From assembly GCF_003065605.1 (NCBI RefSeq), contig NZ_CP026952.1:3653742-3717741 (forward strand): a stretch of DNA of 64,000 bases. Reading direction: 5' to 3'. Below the pieces are notes generated by a model. The model saw only the letters and a program-made list of their open reading frames with translations, was not told the origin of the DNA and ran no database searches. Source of the DNA: Aeromicrobium chenweiae. Its GTDB lineage: Bacteria; Actinomycetota; Actinomycetes; Propionibacteriales; Nocardioidaceae. Positions 11,713 through 20,862 of the stretch are shown piece after piece. Position 1 is the first letter of the stretch, and the number at the start of each line of letters is the position of its first letter. Made by a program: the position numbers and the translations under genes.

Positions 11713-12183
11713 CTCGGTCAAGGCGTCGTCGGCCCGGGCCGTCGCCGACCGGCGGCCCCTGGGCCTGGAGTCGGTCCTGCTCACGGGCGACAACGAGGTT
11801 GTCGCCCGTGAGGTTGCGGACGAGGTCGGCATCGAGCAGGTCATCGGCGACGTCACGCCTGCCGACAAGCTGCGGGCCGTGCGGAAGCTCCAGGCCGAGG
11901 GCCGGGTCGTGGCGATGGTCGGCGACGGCGTCAACGACGCTGCGGCCCTGGCGGCGTCCGATCGCGGGATCGCGATGGGCACCGGCACCGGCGCGTCGCG
12001 ATCCAGGCCTCCGACCTCACCCTGGTCAAGGGCGACCTGGCCACCGCGGTGGACGCCGTGCGCCTCTCGCACGCGACGCTGCGCACGATCAAGGGCAACC
12101 CGCTGATCGCCGGCGCCGCGATGGCGTTCAGCAGCGTCTTCGTCGTCACCAACAGCCTGCGGCTGCGGCGGTTCAAGGCCTGA
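11713..12183 (+). pseudogene. remnant of a second copA (C-terminal third)
   Basis: The sequence aligns with the 3' third of the neighbouring copA from the [10 protein letters not shown] region to the shared end SLRLRxFKA and the bases just past the stop. It has three lesions: no 5' two-thirds, a frameshift around 11985-12000 just after GIAMGTGTG, and a 63-base in-frame deletion. The deletion lies between two AACC microrepeats and removes a transmembrane helix ([14 protein letters not shown] in CopA). It cannot encode a working ATPase. It is probably a tandem duplicate that was later eroded. Confidence 0.88.
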
Positions 12184-12201
12184 GCTCGGCGGGCCGACCC
12201 A

Positions 12202-12465
12202 TCAGGCAGCTGGATCGTCAGAGGCTGTCCGGAGGGGGGTACTGGCAGGACACATTCGATCTCTCCACCAGATCAACGCGCCAAACGCCATGCTCGCGAG
12301 GAGCTTCGCCCCGAGGACGTACAGGGCGGGACCCAAGGAGACAAAACCACCCACCGCCATGCCGCAGCAGATCACCATCGCAGCATGGAAGACCCGTTCG
12401 ACCCATGTGGCAGCAGTCTCAAGTGCACCGAGGGTCGGATCGACGCGCGCGTACCGTGGAAGCAC
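12202..12465 (-). CDS. hypothetical small membrane protein
   Basis: The 87-residue frame starts at GTG with AGGAG nine bases upstream. It encodes two hydrophobic helices, about residues 22-45 (VFHAAMVICCGMAVGGFVSLG) and 47-68 (ALYVLGAKLLASMAFGALIWW), with charged ends. I do not recognise a family. The surrounding 430 bases between the copA remnant and the YbaY-like gene are less G+C-rich than their flanks and contain no other candidate, which suggests acquired or decaying DNA. Existence as a gene is supported by the ribosome site and amphipathic pattern only. Confidence 0.5.
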   Translation of the reverse strand: MLPRYARVDPTLGALETAATWVERVFHAAMVICCGMAVGGFVSLGPALYVLGAKLLASMAFGALIWWRDRMCPASTPLRTASDDPAA

Positions 12466-12617
12466 TGTCCCCCGCTCCTCGGTCCGGGACCCGCTTGGTC
12501 AAGCCCCAGGCAGAATATCGGGGAACTCGAGCGGAAGGACTGATACCGCGAACCTCCATCGCCGCCCTGCGCCTGCAGCGCCGGGCCCGTGTGGGCGGCC
12601 AGGCATAACCTGTACGC

Positions 12618-12926
12618 ATGTCTTCCCAGCTCCTCACCGTCACCGGCACCCTTCAGACCCGCGAACGCATCGCCCTGCCGCCCGGTGGCGTCGCGACCGT
12701 CAAGCTCGTCGACGCCGCGGGCGAGGTGCTGGCCGGTGCCGCGCTCGACGCGACCGACGTGCCGGTCGCGTTCACGCTGACCGCGGACCCGACGTTCGTC
12801 ACCGACCCCGACTCGCTGTTCCTGTGGGCCGCACTCCGTTCGGAGGCAGGCGTCTGGGGCACCACCGAGATCGTGCCGGTGGAGGGCGACGCGCCGGAGA
12901 TCGTGCTCACCAAGATCGAGGACTGA
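12618..12926 (+). CDS. YbaY-like domain protein
   Basis: The 102-residue protein is almost entirely the YbaY-type beta domain. It reads VTGTLQTRERIALPPGGVATVKLVDAAG, then PVAFTLTADPTFVTDPDSLFLWAALRS, then TTEIVPVEG; the Enterobacteria versions are lipoproteins. Here there is no signal peptide or lipobox, so this one is likely cytoplasmic. Function is unknown in the family. Its stop overlaps the start of the ABC exporter gene (TGATG), so translation is coupled. Confidence 0.65.
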   Translation: MSSQLLTVTGTLQTRERIALPPGGVATVKLVDAAGEVLAGAALDATDVPVAFTLTADPTFVTDPDSLFLWAALRSEAGVWGTTEIVPVEGDAPEIVLTKIED

Positions 12927-14926
12927 TGCCACGGGGCGACGGCGCGCCGCGGGTCGTGCACCTCACCGAGGACGAGATCGCGGCCGAACGGGCACCGGTC
13001 CTGGGTCGCATCGCCCGGATGCTGCGGCCCTACCGGACCAAGATGGTCTTCGTGGCGGTCGCGGTCGTCGTCGCGGCGATCCTCACCTCGATCGTCCCGT
13101 TCCTGACGAAGGCCGTCTTCGACAAGGCACTGTTCCCTCCGGGCGGCGAGATCCGCCTGCACCTGCTCGCCTGGCTCGTCGTCGGGATGTGCGCGATCCC
13201 GGTCGTGACCGCGCTCATCGGCATCGGGCAGAACTGGCTCACGTCCACGATCGGCAACTCCGCGATGGCCGACCTGCGCGGCGACCTGTTCGCGCACCTG
13301 CAGAAGATGGAGCTGGCGTTCTTCACCGCCACCAAGACCGGCGCGATCCAGTCGCGGCTCGCCAACGACGTGGCCGGGGTGCGCACGGTGCTGACCGACA
13401 CCGCGACGACGATCCTGCAGAACAGCGTCACGGTGACCGCGGCGTTCGTCTCGATGCTGATCCTGTCGTGGCAGCTGACGATCCTGACGCTGATCCTGAT
13501 GCCGCTGTTCATCTTCATCCAGCTGCAGGTCGGCAAGCGTCGCCAACGGCTCGCGCGCAGGACGCAGGAGTCGCTGTCGGAGATGACCGCGATCACCGAG
13601 GAGGCCCTGAGCGTCTCGGGCATCCTGCTGTCGAAGGTCTTCAACCGGGCCGACTCCGAGGTCGAGCGCTACCGCCGGGCCAACCGCGACCAGACCCGGC
13701 TGCAGGTCGAGCAGGCCATGACCGGTCGGGCCTTCTTCGCGACCGTGCAGACGTTCTTCGCCGTCACGCCGGCCATCATCTACCTGGTCGCGGGCTACAT
13801 GATCAGCGGCGGCGCCTCGCTGACCGCCGGCACCCTGGTCGCTTTCACGACGCTGCAGGCCCGCCTGCAGATGCCGCTGCTGCAGCTGATGCGGGTGACG
13901 CTGGACGTGCAGACCTCCTTGGCGCTGTTCCGGCGCCTGTTCGAGTACCTCGACCTGAAGCCCGCGATCACCGAGCGGCCGGGGGCGAAGGTCCTCGAGC
14001 AGGCCGACCTGCGCGGGGAGATCGAGTTCCGCGACGTCTTCTTCCGCTACCCCGAGCCGCGCGCCCTGTCCGGGACGGTGCGCACCGACCGCTTCGGCGA
14101 CTCCGGCGTCCGCATCGAGCGGGTCGAGCCGGCACCCGAGGAGGGCTGGGCCCTCGAGGGCATCTCGCTCAAGGTCGAGCCCGGTCAGCTCGCCGCGATC
14201 GTCGGCCCGTCGGGGTCGGGCAAGACCACCATGACGTACCTCGTGCCGCGTTTCTACGACGTCAACCTGGGCGCGGTCCTCATTGACGGCACCGACGTCC
14301 GCGACCTCACGATGGGATCGCTCGCCGAGGCGGTCGGCATGGTGACCCAGGAGCCGTACCTCTTCCACGGCTCGATCCGCGACAACATCGCGTACGCCAA
14401 GCCGGACGCGACCGCCGACGAGATCGAGCAGGCCGCACGGGACGCCAACATCCACGACCGGATCCTGTCGTTCGCCGAAGGCTACGAGACGATCACCGGC
14501 GAGCGCGGCTACCGGCTCAGCGGTGGTGAGAAGCAACGTCTCGCGATCGCGCGGGTGCTGTTGATGGACCCCCGCATCCTGATCCTCGACGAGGCCACGT
14601 CCGCGCTGGACACCGAGACCGAGCGGCTCGTGCAGGACGCCCTCGAGCGGGCCACGCACAACCGCACGACGATCGCGATCGCGCACCGGCTGTCCACGAT
14701 CCACAACGCCGACGTCATCTTCGGGCTCGAGGACGGTCACCTGGTCGAGCAGGGCACCCACGACGAGCTGCTCGAACTCGGCGGCCTCTACTCGCGGCTG
14801 TACGTCGAGCAGTTCGGCGCGGGCCAGATCGAGGCTCGGTTCACCGACGGTGTGCGGTTCGTGGACGGTGCGACCTACTGCGACAAGCCCGGCCCCGACG
14901 ACCGACGGGCCGACGTGGCGTTCTGA
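12926..14926 (+). CDS. ABC transporter, fused permease and ATPase (exporter type)
   Basis: The 666-residue half-transporter has six predicted membrane helices in residues about 30-340, then a nucleotide-binding domain. That domain contains Walker A GPSGSGKTT, signature LSGGEKQR, Walker B ILILDEATSALD and H-loop IAHRLST. A roughly 25-residue insert (SGTVRTDRFGDSGVRIERVEPAPEEGW region) interrupts the domain before Walker A. It works as a homodimer or with a partner to export lipids, drugs or peptides. No substrate clue is present apart from coupling to the YbaY-like protein. It ends one base before a convergent lipoprotein gene. Confidence 0.9.
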   Translation: MPRGDGAPRVVHLTEDEIAAERAPVLGRIARMLRPYRTKMVFVAVAVVVAAILTSIVPFLTKAVFDKALFPPGGEIRLHLLAWLVVGMCAIPVVTALIGIGQNWLTSTIGNSAMADLRGDLFAHLQKMELAFFTATKTGAIQSRLANDVAGVRTVLTDTATTILQNSVTVTAAFVSMLILSWQLTILTLILMPLFIFIQLQVGKRRQRLARRTQESLSEMTAITEEALSVSGILLSKVFNRADSEVERYRRANRDQTRLQVEQAMTGRAFFATVQTFFAVTPAIIYLVAGYMISGGASLTAGTLVAFTTLQARLQMPLLQLMRVTLDVQTSLALFRRLFEYLDLKPAITERPGAKVLEQADLRGEIEFRDVFFRYPEPRALSGTVRTDRFGDSGVRIERVEPAPEEGWALEGISLKVEPGQLAAIVGPSGSGKTTMTYLVPRFYDVNLGAVLIDGTDVRDLTMGSLAEAVGMVTQEPYLFHGSIRDNIAYAKPDATADEIEQAARDANIHDRILSFAEGYETITGERGYRLSGGEKQRLAIARVLLMDPRILILDEATSALDTETERLVQDALERATHNRTTIAIAHRLSTIHNADVIFGLEDGHLVEQGTHDELLELGGLYSRLYVEQFGAGQIEARFTDGVRFVDGATYCDKPGPDDRRADVAF

Positions 14927-14927
14927 G

Positions 14928-15599
14928 TCAGCCCGCCGCCACGACCCGCTTCTGTGCCGAGGCGAGGACGGCGGTGACGGTCCGCTCGACCTTCGCCGTC
15001 TTCTTGAGCCCGGGCACCGAGTAGATGATCGACGTCAGGTGGCCCTCGGTGCAGGTCTGGGCCGACAGGCCGATGTCCGTCTCGGTGATCGGCACGGGCG
15101 TGATCGTCGTGGTGGAGCCCTTCTTGGCGCCGCCGATCTCGGCGAGCGTCACGAACGCCTTGCAGGCCTCGTCGTCGGTGAAGGAGTCCGCGCCCGCCAG
15201 CAGCTTCTTGGCCCGCGCCAGGTCCTTGCGGTCGGCGGCCGAGCCCTGGTCGGCCGACTTCTCCAGCTGTGCCACCACGTCGGGCAGCGAGGTCGCCCAT
15301 CGCTTGGCCGGCAGCGTCGTGACCTGGATCAGCGCCTCGGGGGTCTGCCAGCGGCACTGGCTGCTGCCGCCCTCGCGGGCGTCCGAGGTCACGACGATGT
15401 CGACTGCGGACCCCGCGAGCTTCTTGCGGTCGGCTGCCGTCAGCAGCTTGCACGCGGCCGACTCGTCGACGTCCGCCGTGGGCGCCTCGGACGACTTCGC
15501 CTTCGTGCCCTCGCCGTCGTCGGACCCGCTGCAACCGGCCAGCAGGACGAGCCCAGCCAGTGCCGCAGGAACAAGACGCCGGGCCACCGAGGAAGTCAC
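14928..15599 (-). CDS. putative lipoprotein, DUF3558-like
   Basis: The 223-residue protein has a lipoprotein signal peptide with lipobox LLAGC near residue 22 and a Ser/Asp-rich linker. A domain opening with SAACKLLTAADRKKLAG follows and contains further cysteines (CRW, EACKAF, AQTCTEG), which resembles the DUF3558 group of actinobacterial lipoproteins. It is expected to be anchored on the outer face of the membrane; function unknown. It is convergent with the ABC exporter and divergent from the DUF222/HNH gene. Confidence 0.7.
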   Translation of the reverse strand: MTSSVARRLVPAALAGLVLLAGCSGSDDGEGTKAKSSEAPTADVDESAACKLLTAADRKKLAGSAVDIVVTSDAREGGSSQCRWQTPEALIQVTTLPAKRWATSLPDVVAQLEKSADQGSAADRKDLARAKKLLAGADSFTDDEACKAFVTLAEIGGAKKGSTTTITPVPITETDIGLSAQTCTEGHLTSIIYSVPGLKKTAKVERTVTAVLASAQKRVVAAG

Positions 15600-15702
15600 C
15601 CCACCACTGTAGGAGGGGGCTTCACACGACCGCGCGGCGCGAGCGAGCAGGCCCGGAACGGAACAGGAATCGTGTGTCGGTGGTCACGTCTAGGTTGGAG
15701 AC

Positions 15703-16878
15703 ATGACCAGCACCGCCCCCTCCGTCGACACCCTGGGTGTCGTGGTGCGTGAGCGGGCTCGGGCCGAGGCCCGCGAGGTGTCCGCGATGCTGGCGTTCCG
15801 TGACGCGGAGATCGTCCGCACCGCCGATGTCGAGCCGCCGATGCGAAGGTTGGTGGAACGGTCCGCGATCGCGCTGACGATCGCCGAGGCGACCGGCTTC
15901 AGCGAGGGTCAGGTCGTGCTGCGGTTGTCGGCGGCCGCACGGGTCCGCGACCACGCACCATCGGTGTGGGCGGCGTTCACCGCGGGGCGGATCGACTGGG
16001 CCCGGGTGCGGGACATCGCCGGCACGATCGAGAAGCTGCACCGCGCCGAGTCCATCGAGCGGCTCGCCCGGCGGGTCGTGGACTACGCCAGCAGCCACAC
16101 CGGCGCGGAGCTGCGGGACTGGCTGCGGCGGTTCGTGCGCCGGGTCGAGGCCGACCTCGCGGTCGAGCGGGCCAAGGACGAACGCCGCAACCGGCACGTC
16201 TCGGTCCGCCACGGTGACGACTCGATGGGCTGGCTCAACGCCTACCTGCCCTCGCACGAGCTGGCCGCGATCGAGGCCCGGCTGCGGCGACAAGCGCGGA
16301 CCGACGTCGCTGCTGACGACAACCGGACCGTGACCCAGCGCGAGGCCGACCTCCTGGTGGCCTGGTGCACCGACTCCGAGGCTGCGACCGCTGCGGTCGA
16401 CGCGAACATCGCGGTCACCATCGACGCCGACGTCCTCGCCGGAGCAGTTGCCGGGTTCGCCGAGTCCACCGACGGCCGGTGGGCCGTCCCCGCCGGCTGG
16501 ATCGCTGCCGTCGCCGCCGACGGCAACACCTTCTGGCACAGGATCGTCATCGAACCGGTCACCGGGGACGTCCTGTCCCACGAGTACGTCGGCAGGTTCT
16601 GCCCCGACACGCTCGCCGTCGCGCTGCGGTTCCTGCACGGCACGTGCCAGTCACCCGGCTGCATGGTCCCGGCCGAACGCTGCGACATCGACCACCGACA
16701 ACCCTGGCCCGTCGGCCCCACCACCGCCGACAACCTCGGACCGCTGTGCCGAAGACACCACAGCTACAAGGGCCACGGGGTCCTCAGATGGACCACCCTC
16801 CCGCCGGCGCCTCCGCCACCTGAGCCGATCGTGCTCGAGATCTACACCGAGCCCGTCCACATGGAGTACGCGGCCTAG
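15703..16878 (+). CDS. DUF222 (13E12-type) HNH endonuclease domain protein
   Basis: The 391-residue protein has the helical DUF222 region (residues about 20-300, with SRLxxxA-like helices such as WAAFTAGRIDWARVRDIAG). An HNH module follows: C-xx-C-like CQSPGC, then DIDHRQPWPVGPTTADNLGPLCRRHH. The family is abundant and multicopy in actinobacteria and in mycobacteria is known as 13E12 repeats. Its activity is presumed to be nicking or cleaving DNA but is poorly studied. It can be associated with mobility, though no terminal repeats were seen here. Confidence 0.85.
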   Translation: MTSTAPSVDTLGVVVRERARAEAREVSAMLAFRDAEIVRTADVEPPMRRLVERSAIALTIAEATGFSEGQVVLRLSAAARVRDHAPSVWAAFTAGRIDWARVRDIAGTIEKLHRAESIERLARRVVDYASSHTGAELRDWLRRFVRRVEADLAVERAKDERRNRHVSVRHGDDSMGWLNAYLPSHELAAIEARLRRQARTDVAADDNRTVTQREADLLVAWCTDSEAATAAVDANIAVTIDADVLAGAVAGFAESTDGRWAVPAGWIAAVAADGNTFWHRIVIEPVTGDVLSHEYVGRFCPDTLAVALRFLHGTCQSPGCMVPAERCDIDHRQPWPVGPTTADNLGPLCRRHHSYKGHGVLRWTTLPPAPPPPEPIVLEIYTEPVHMEYAA

Positions 16879-16929
16879 CGATCCTGCGAACGCGGGTGCT
16901 GGGCGGCCCATCATTGCCCGCGCCGGGGC

Positions 16930-17157
16930 CTACGGTCCCCACGGCCCGAGGCTGTCGAACCTGCTCATGCCCGGAGCGCTCGAGGAGTCGCGCGCCCCGC
17001 GCAGCCCCTCACCGTCCTGGTGGTGACGCAGAGCCTGCACCTGGTCCTCCCTGGAGAGGGCGGCGAACGGAGTGCGGCCACGGGCTCGGCGACGGACGAT
17101 CTGGACGCAGACGAGGAGCAGGGCGACCACGACAACGACAATGACGACTGACCACAT
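16930..17157 (-). CDS. hypothetical single-pass membrane protein
   Basis: The 75-residue product begins MWSVVIVVVVVALLLVCVQIVRRR, a single N-terminal membrane helix followed by a basic stop-transfer segment. A polar tail (ALSREDQVQALRHHQDGE) follows. A GAGGTG ribosome site lies just before the ATG. I recognise no family. The next 116 bases, to 17273, hold no gene. Confidence 0.6.
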   Translation of the reverse strand: MWSVVIVVVVVALLLVCVQIVRRRARGRTPFAALSREDQVQALRHHQDGEGLRGARDSSSAPGMSRFDSLGPWGP

Positions 17158-17273
17158 GGGGGCACCTCGTGTCTCGAAGGAGCCGTCACGGTAACCCGCC
17201 CACCCACCACAGCGACAGTGGCTGCGCCGGATGAAGTCTGCTCAGGTAGTGCAGGGCAGCAGCGAGACGATCC

Positions 17274-17942
17274 TCATGGGGTGGAGGAACGGCGCATCTC
17301 ACGCACGCGCAGGACGACGAAGCCGACGATCACGACCAGCACGGCGATGATGACCAGCTTCTGGAAGGCGTCGGCGTACGGCTCGACCTCGTCCCAGTTC
17401 TGGCCCAGTCGGTATCCGGTGACGACGAAGATCGAGTTCCAGATCGCGCTGCCGAGCGTCGTCAAGGTCAGGAACAGCGGAAAGCTCATCTTCTCGACCC
17501 CCGCGGGCAACGAGATGAGGCTGCGGAAGATGGGCACCATGCGACCGAAGAAGACGGCTGCGGCGCCGTGCTTGAGGAACCACGCCTCGGTCTTCTCCAG
17601 GTCGCTGACCTTCAGCAGCGGGACCTTCTCGAAGACGAGCGCCGCACGATCCCGCCCGAAGATCGCGCCGAGCCAGTAGAGGATGACGGCGCCGATGACC
17701 GATCCCAGGGTCGTGGCCACGAGCGCTCCGGCCAGCGAGAACGTCCCCTGGCTGGCGGCGAACCCGGCCAGCGGAAGGATGACCTCGCTCGGGATCGGCG
17801 GGAAGACATTGTCCATGCCCACCGCGAGCCCGGCTCCGAAGAGGCCCAGCTTGTCCATCAGGTCGACGGTCCACCCGGCGAGCCCGGAGTCGGGTGCGTT
17901 GCCGGTCGAGGCCATCAGGGCGGTCAGTAGGGTCACGGGCAT
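17274..17942 (-). CDS. DedA-family membrane protein
   Basis: The protein of up to 222 residues has the DedA (SNARE-associated/VTT) core. FPPIPSEVILPLAGFAASQG carries the conserved Pro/Glu, followed by GSVIGAVILYWLGAIFGRD, FGRMVPIFRSLISLPAGVEKM and a membrane tail. DedA proteins are implicated in undecaprenyl-phosphate or phospholipid flipping and membrane potential homeostasis. The ATG at 17942 gives the longest product and overlaps the divergent gene's ATG at 17941; ATG 17915 (213 residues) may be the true start. Divergent promoters must therefore overlap coding sequence. Confidence 0.85.
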   Translation of the reverse strand: MPVTLLTALMASTGNAPDSGLAGWTVDLMDKLGLFGAGLAVGMDNVFPPIPSEVILPLAGFAASQGTFSLAGALVATTLGSVIGAVILYWLGAIFGRDRAALVFEKVPLLKVSDLEKTEAWFLKHGAAAVFFGRMVPIFRSLISLPAGVEKMSFPLFLTLTTLGSAIWNSIFVVTGYRLGQNWDEVEPYADAFQKLVIIAVLVVIVGFVVLRVREMRRSSTP

Positions 17943-19434
17943 GAGCGTATCTCTCGGGCTCAATCGCAACCTTGCCATCGCCTGTGCCGTGGCTGTTGCC
18001 CTGATCGTCGCCCTCGTGGTCACGCTCACCGGCCACGACGACGACGCCACGGGCAGCACCGGCGGCACCGGCGGCACCCCCGGCACGACGACCCGGACGC
18101 CCTCGCGCGCGCTCGACGTGATCGAGTCGAGCACCGCCGCGCAGTCCGCGACCGGCGTCTCGCAACGGTTCTTCACGTCGGCCCGATCGGTCGTGGTCGT
18201 CGCCAGGCACGACCGCGCCGCCCAGCGTCGCGGCATCGCCGAGGCCACGACGCGGGGCGTGCCGGTGCTGATCTCCGACGCCTCCGTTCCCCGCGAGGTC
18301 GAGCGCCTCGGGGCGACGACCGTCCTGACGTCGGGTCGCGTGCGCGCGGTCCCCGGGGTCCGCACCCGCCCGGTCCCCGAGAAGCCGGCGACCAGTCCCG
18401 CCACCGAGCGGTCGAGTGACGCGATCGTGCTGACCCGGTCACGCAGCGCGAACGCCGTGGCGGTCGCCACGGCCCGCATCGCCGGCGCGACCGTGCTGCA
18501 GGTGCCGGACGCCGACCCCCGGCGGAGCGCGTCCGTGGCCAAGACGCTGCGGAGCCGGCCCGACAGCCCGGTCGTGGCGCTGGGACGACCGTTCGCGCGC
18601 AACCTGGCGTACACGGTGCAGGTGGTCCGCCGGGACGTGCGGCAGCCGGCCGGGGGATTTCTGGCCCTACCCGGCAAGCGCTACACCGCGATGTACGGGC
18701 ACCCGGGCGCACCGCAGCTGGGGGTGCTCGGCGAGCAGGGGGTGAGTGACTCGGTGAAGCGGGTGGAGCGGCTGGCCCGGAAGTACCGCCGCCTGGGCAA
18801 GGGCACGGTCGTCCCCACGTTCGAGATCATCGCGACCATCGCGTCGGGCGGGCCGGGCAAGGACAAGAACTACTCGACCGAGACCCCGGTGAGCAAGCTC
18901 GAGCCGTTGGTCGACGCCGCCGCGAAGCACGGGATCTACGTGATCCTCGACCTGCAGCCCGGACGGACCGACTTCCTCACCCAGGCCAAGCGCTACCGCT
19001 CGCTGCTGGAACGGCCGAACGTCGGTCTGGCGCTGGACCCCGAGTGGCGCCTCAAGCCCGGGCAGAAGCACCTGCGCCAGATCGGCTCGGTGAAGGTCGC
19101 CGAGATCAACCGCACCGCAGACTGGCTGGCCGCCCTCACGCGCCGAAGGACATTGCCGCAGAAGCTGTTCGTCCTGCACCAGTTCTCGACGTCGATGATC
19201 GCGGACCGCTCGAAGCTCGACACCGGTCACGCCGAGCTCGCCACGGTCCTGCACGTCGACGGCTCCGGACCGCAGGGAGCCAAGCAGGGCACGTGGGCGA
19301 CGCTGCGCCGGGACGCCCCGGACGTCGCCGGCTGGGGCTGGAAGAACTTCATCGACGAGGACGAGCCCATGCTGACCGCGCAGCAGACGTGGGACCGGGT
19401 CCGGCCCAGGCCGGACCTCATCACGTACCAGTGA
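17941..19434 (+). CDS. secreted/anchored protein of unknown function
   Basis: The 497-residue protein starts with a signal anchor (NLAIACAVAVALIVALVVTLTG) followed by a Gly/Thr-rich spacer. Residues about 75-230 have a repeated pattern reminiscent of cell-wall-binding repeat 2 modules (SARSVVVVARHD, SDAIVLTRSRS, PVVALGRPF). Residues 250-497 resemble a TIM-barrel-like secreted domain (YTAMYGHPGAPQLGVLG, GTVVPTFEIIATIASG, GIYVILDLQPG, VGLALDPEW) without a known active site. I do not recognise a named family for the second half. It ends 9 bases before the convergent dnaB stop. Confidence 0.6.
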   Translation: MSVSLGLNRNLAIACAVAVALIVALVVTLTGHDDDATGSTGGTGGTPGTTTRTPSRALDVIESSTAAQSATGVSQRFFTSARSVVVVARHDRAAQRRGIAEATTRGVPVLISDASVPREVERLGATTVLTSGRVRAVPGVRTRPVPEKPATSPATERSSDAIVLTRSRSANAVAVATARIAGATVLQVPDADPRRSASVAKTLRSRPDSPVVALGRPFARNLAYTVQVVRRDVRQPAGGFLALPGKRYTAMYGHPGAPQLGVLGEQGVSDSVKRVERLARKYRRLGKGTVVPTFEIIATIASGGPGKDKNYSTETPVSKLEPLVDAAAKHGIYVILDLQPGRTDFLTQAKRYRSLLERPNVGLALDPEWRLKPGQKHLRQIGSVKVAEINRTADWLAALTRRRTLPQKLFVLHQFSTSMIADRSKLDTGHAELATVLHVDGSGPQGAKQGTWATLRRDAPDVAGWGWKNFIDEDEPMLTAQQTWDRVRPRPDLITYQ

Positions 19435-19443
19435 CGGGTGCGG

Positions 19444-20862
19444 TCAGCCGAAGAAGTCGCCGGCCGCCGGGGCGCCCGGGGGCGGCTCGGCGTCGCGGGC
19501 CATCGGCGTGAACCGCGAGTAGTGACCCTGGAAGCTGACCGCGATCTTGTTGGTCGGGCCCGAACGGTTCTTGGCGATGATGATGTCGGCCTCGCCGGGA
19601 CGATCGGACTCGCCGGCGCCCAGGGCGTCGGGACGGTTGAGCAGCAGCACGATGTCGGCGTCCTGCTCGATGGATCCGGACTCGCGCAGGTCGGAGATCT
19701 GCGGAGTCTTGTCGGTGCGCTGCTCGGAGCCACGGTTCAGCTGGCTGATCGCCACCACCGGGACCTCCATCTCCTTGGCGAGGAGCTTGATGTTTCGGGA
19801 GAACTCCGAGACCTCGACCTGACGGTTCTCGACCCGCTTGCCCGACGTCATCAGCTGGAGGTAGTCGATGACCACGAAGCCGAGACCGTACTGCTTCTTG
19901 ATGCGGCGAGCCTTGGAGCGGATCTCGGGCATCGTCATGTTGGGGCTGTCATCGATGATGATGGGGGCGCTGTTGACCCGGGGCATCGCCTTGGTGATGG
20001 CGTCCCAGTCGCGCTGGTGCATGCCTCCGCCGCGCATGTGGCCGATGCTGACCCGGGCCTCGGCCGACAGCATGCGCATGGCGATCTCGGCGCCGGTCAT
20101 CTCCAAGGAGAAGATGGCGCACGGGATCTGGTGGCGGATCGCCGCCGAGCGGACGAAGTCCAGCCCCAGCGTCGACTTGCCGACACCGGGTCGGGCGGCC
20201 ACGACGATCATCTGGCCGGCTCGGAACCCGGTCGTGAACTTGTCGAGGTCGGGGAACCCGGACGGCACGCCGCTCAGCGAGCCGTCACGGCCCTGGATCT
20301 CCTCGATCTCGTCGATCGTCAGCGGCATGAGCTCGGAGACCGCGCGATAGTCCTCGGCCTGGCTCGTGCCGTCGACGTCGAGCACCTCGGCCTGGGCCCG
20401 GTCGACGATCTCGGCGACCTCGCCCTGGCCGGCCTGACCGAGCTGCGCGATGCGCTGGCCGACCTCGACGAGCCGGCGCAGGATGGCCTTCTCCCGGACG
20501 ATCTCGGCGTAGAAGTCGACGTTGGAGGCGATCGGGACGGCCTGCACCAGGTCGTGCAGGTAGGGCGCGCCGCCGATGCGACCCATCTCACCGCGGCGGT
20601 GCAGCTCGGCGGCCACGGTGATCGCGTCGGCCGGCTCACCCCGGTTCGCCAGATCGGTGATGGTGTCGAAGATCAGCTCGTGCGCGGGCCGGTAGAAGTC
20701 ACGGCCCTGCAGGATGTCGGCGGCCGGATCGATCGCGTTCTTGCTGATCAGCATCGCGCCCAGGACGCTCTGCTCAGCGGCGATGTCCTGGGGAGGAACA
20801 CGTCCTGAGGTGGGATCCTCGCCGGGTCCTGGACCCGCCTCGTAGAGGTCCGTCACGCTCAC
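19444..20862 (-). CDS. dnaB: replicative DNA helicase
   Basis: The 472-residue protein has the DnaB N-terminal helical domain (PPQDIAAEQSVLGAMLISKNAID) and a RecA-like ATPase with Walker A AARPGVGKST and Walker B FVVIDYLQLM. A DnaB C-terminus with QLNRGSEQRTDKTPQISDLRESGSIEQDAD is also present. It forms the hexameric helicase at the fork. No intein interrupts it, unlike some actinobacterial dnaB genes. The start is GTG 20862 with an AAAGGAA ribosome site. The upstream 360 bases contain DnaA-box-like sites. In many actinobacteria it follows rplI directly; here three other genes lie between. Confidence 0.96.
   Translation of the reverse strand: MSVTDLYEAGPGPGEDPTSGRVPPQDIAAEQSVLGAMLISKNAIDPAADILQGRDFYRPAHELIFDTITDLANRGEPADAITVAAELHRRGEMGRIGGAPYLHDLVQAVPIASNVDFYAEIVREKAILRRLVEVGQRIAQLGQAGQGEVAEIVDRAQAEVLDVDGTSQAEDYRAVSELMPLTIDEIEEIQGRDGSLSGVPSGFPDLDKFTTGFRAGQMIVVAARPGVGKSTLGLDFVRSAAIRHQIPCAIFSLEMTGAEIAMRMLSAEARVSIGHMRGGGMHQRDWDAITKAMPRVNSAPIIIDDSPNMTMPEIRSKARRIKKQYGLGFVVIDYLQLMTSGKRVENRQVEVSEFSRNIKLLAKEMEVPVVAISQLNRGSEQRTDKTPQISDLRESGSIEQDADIVLLLNRPDALGAGESDRPGEADIIIAKNRSGPTNKIAVSFQGHYSRFTPMARDAEPPPGAPAAGDFFG

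Noticed and set aside
15703..16878. Mobile element carrying the DUF222/HNH gene
   Set aside because: No terminal inverted repeats, target duplications or transposase were found on either side.
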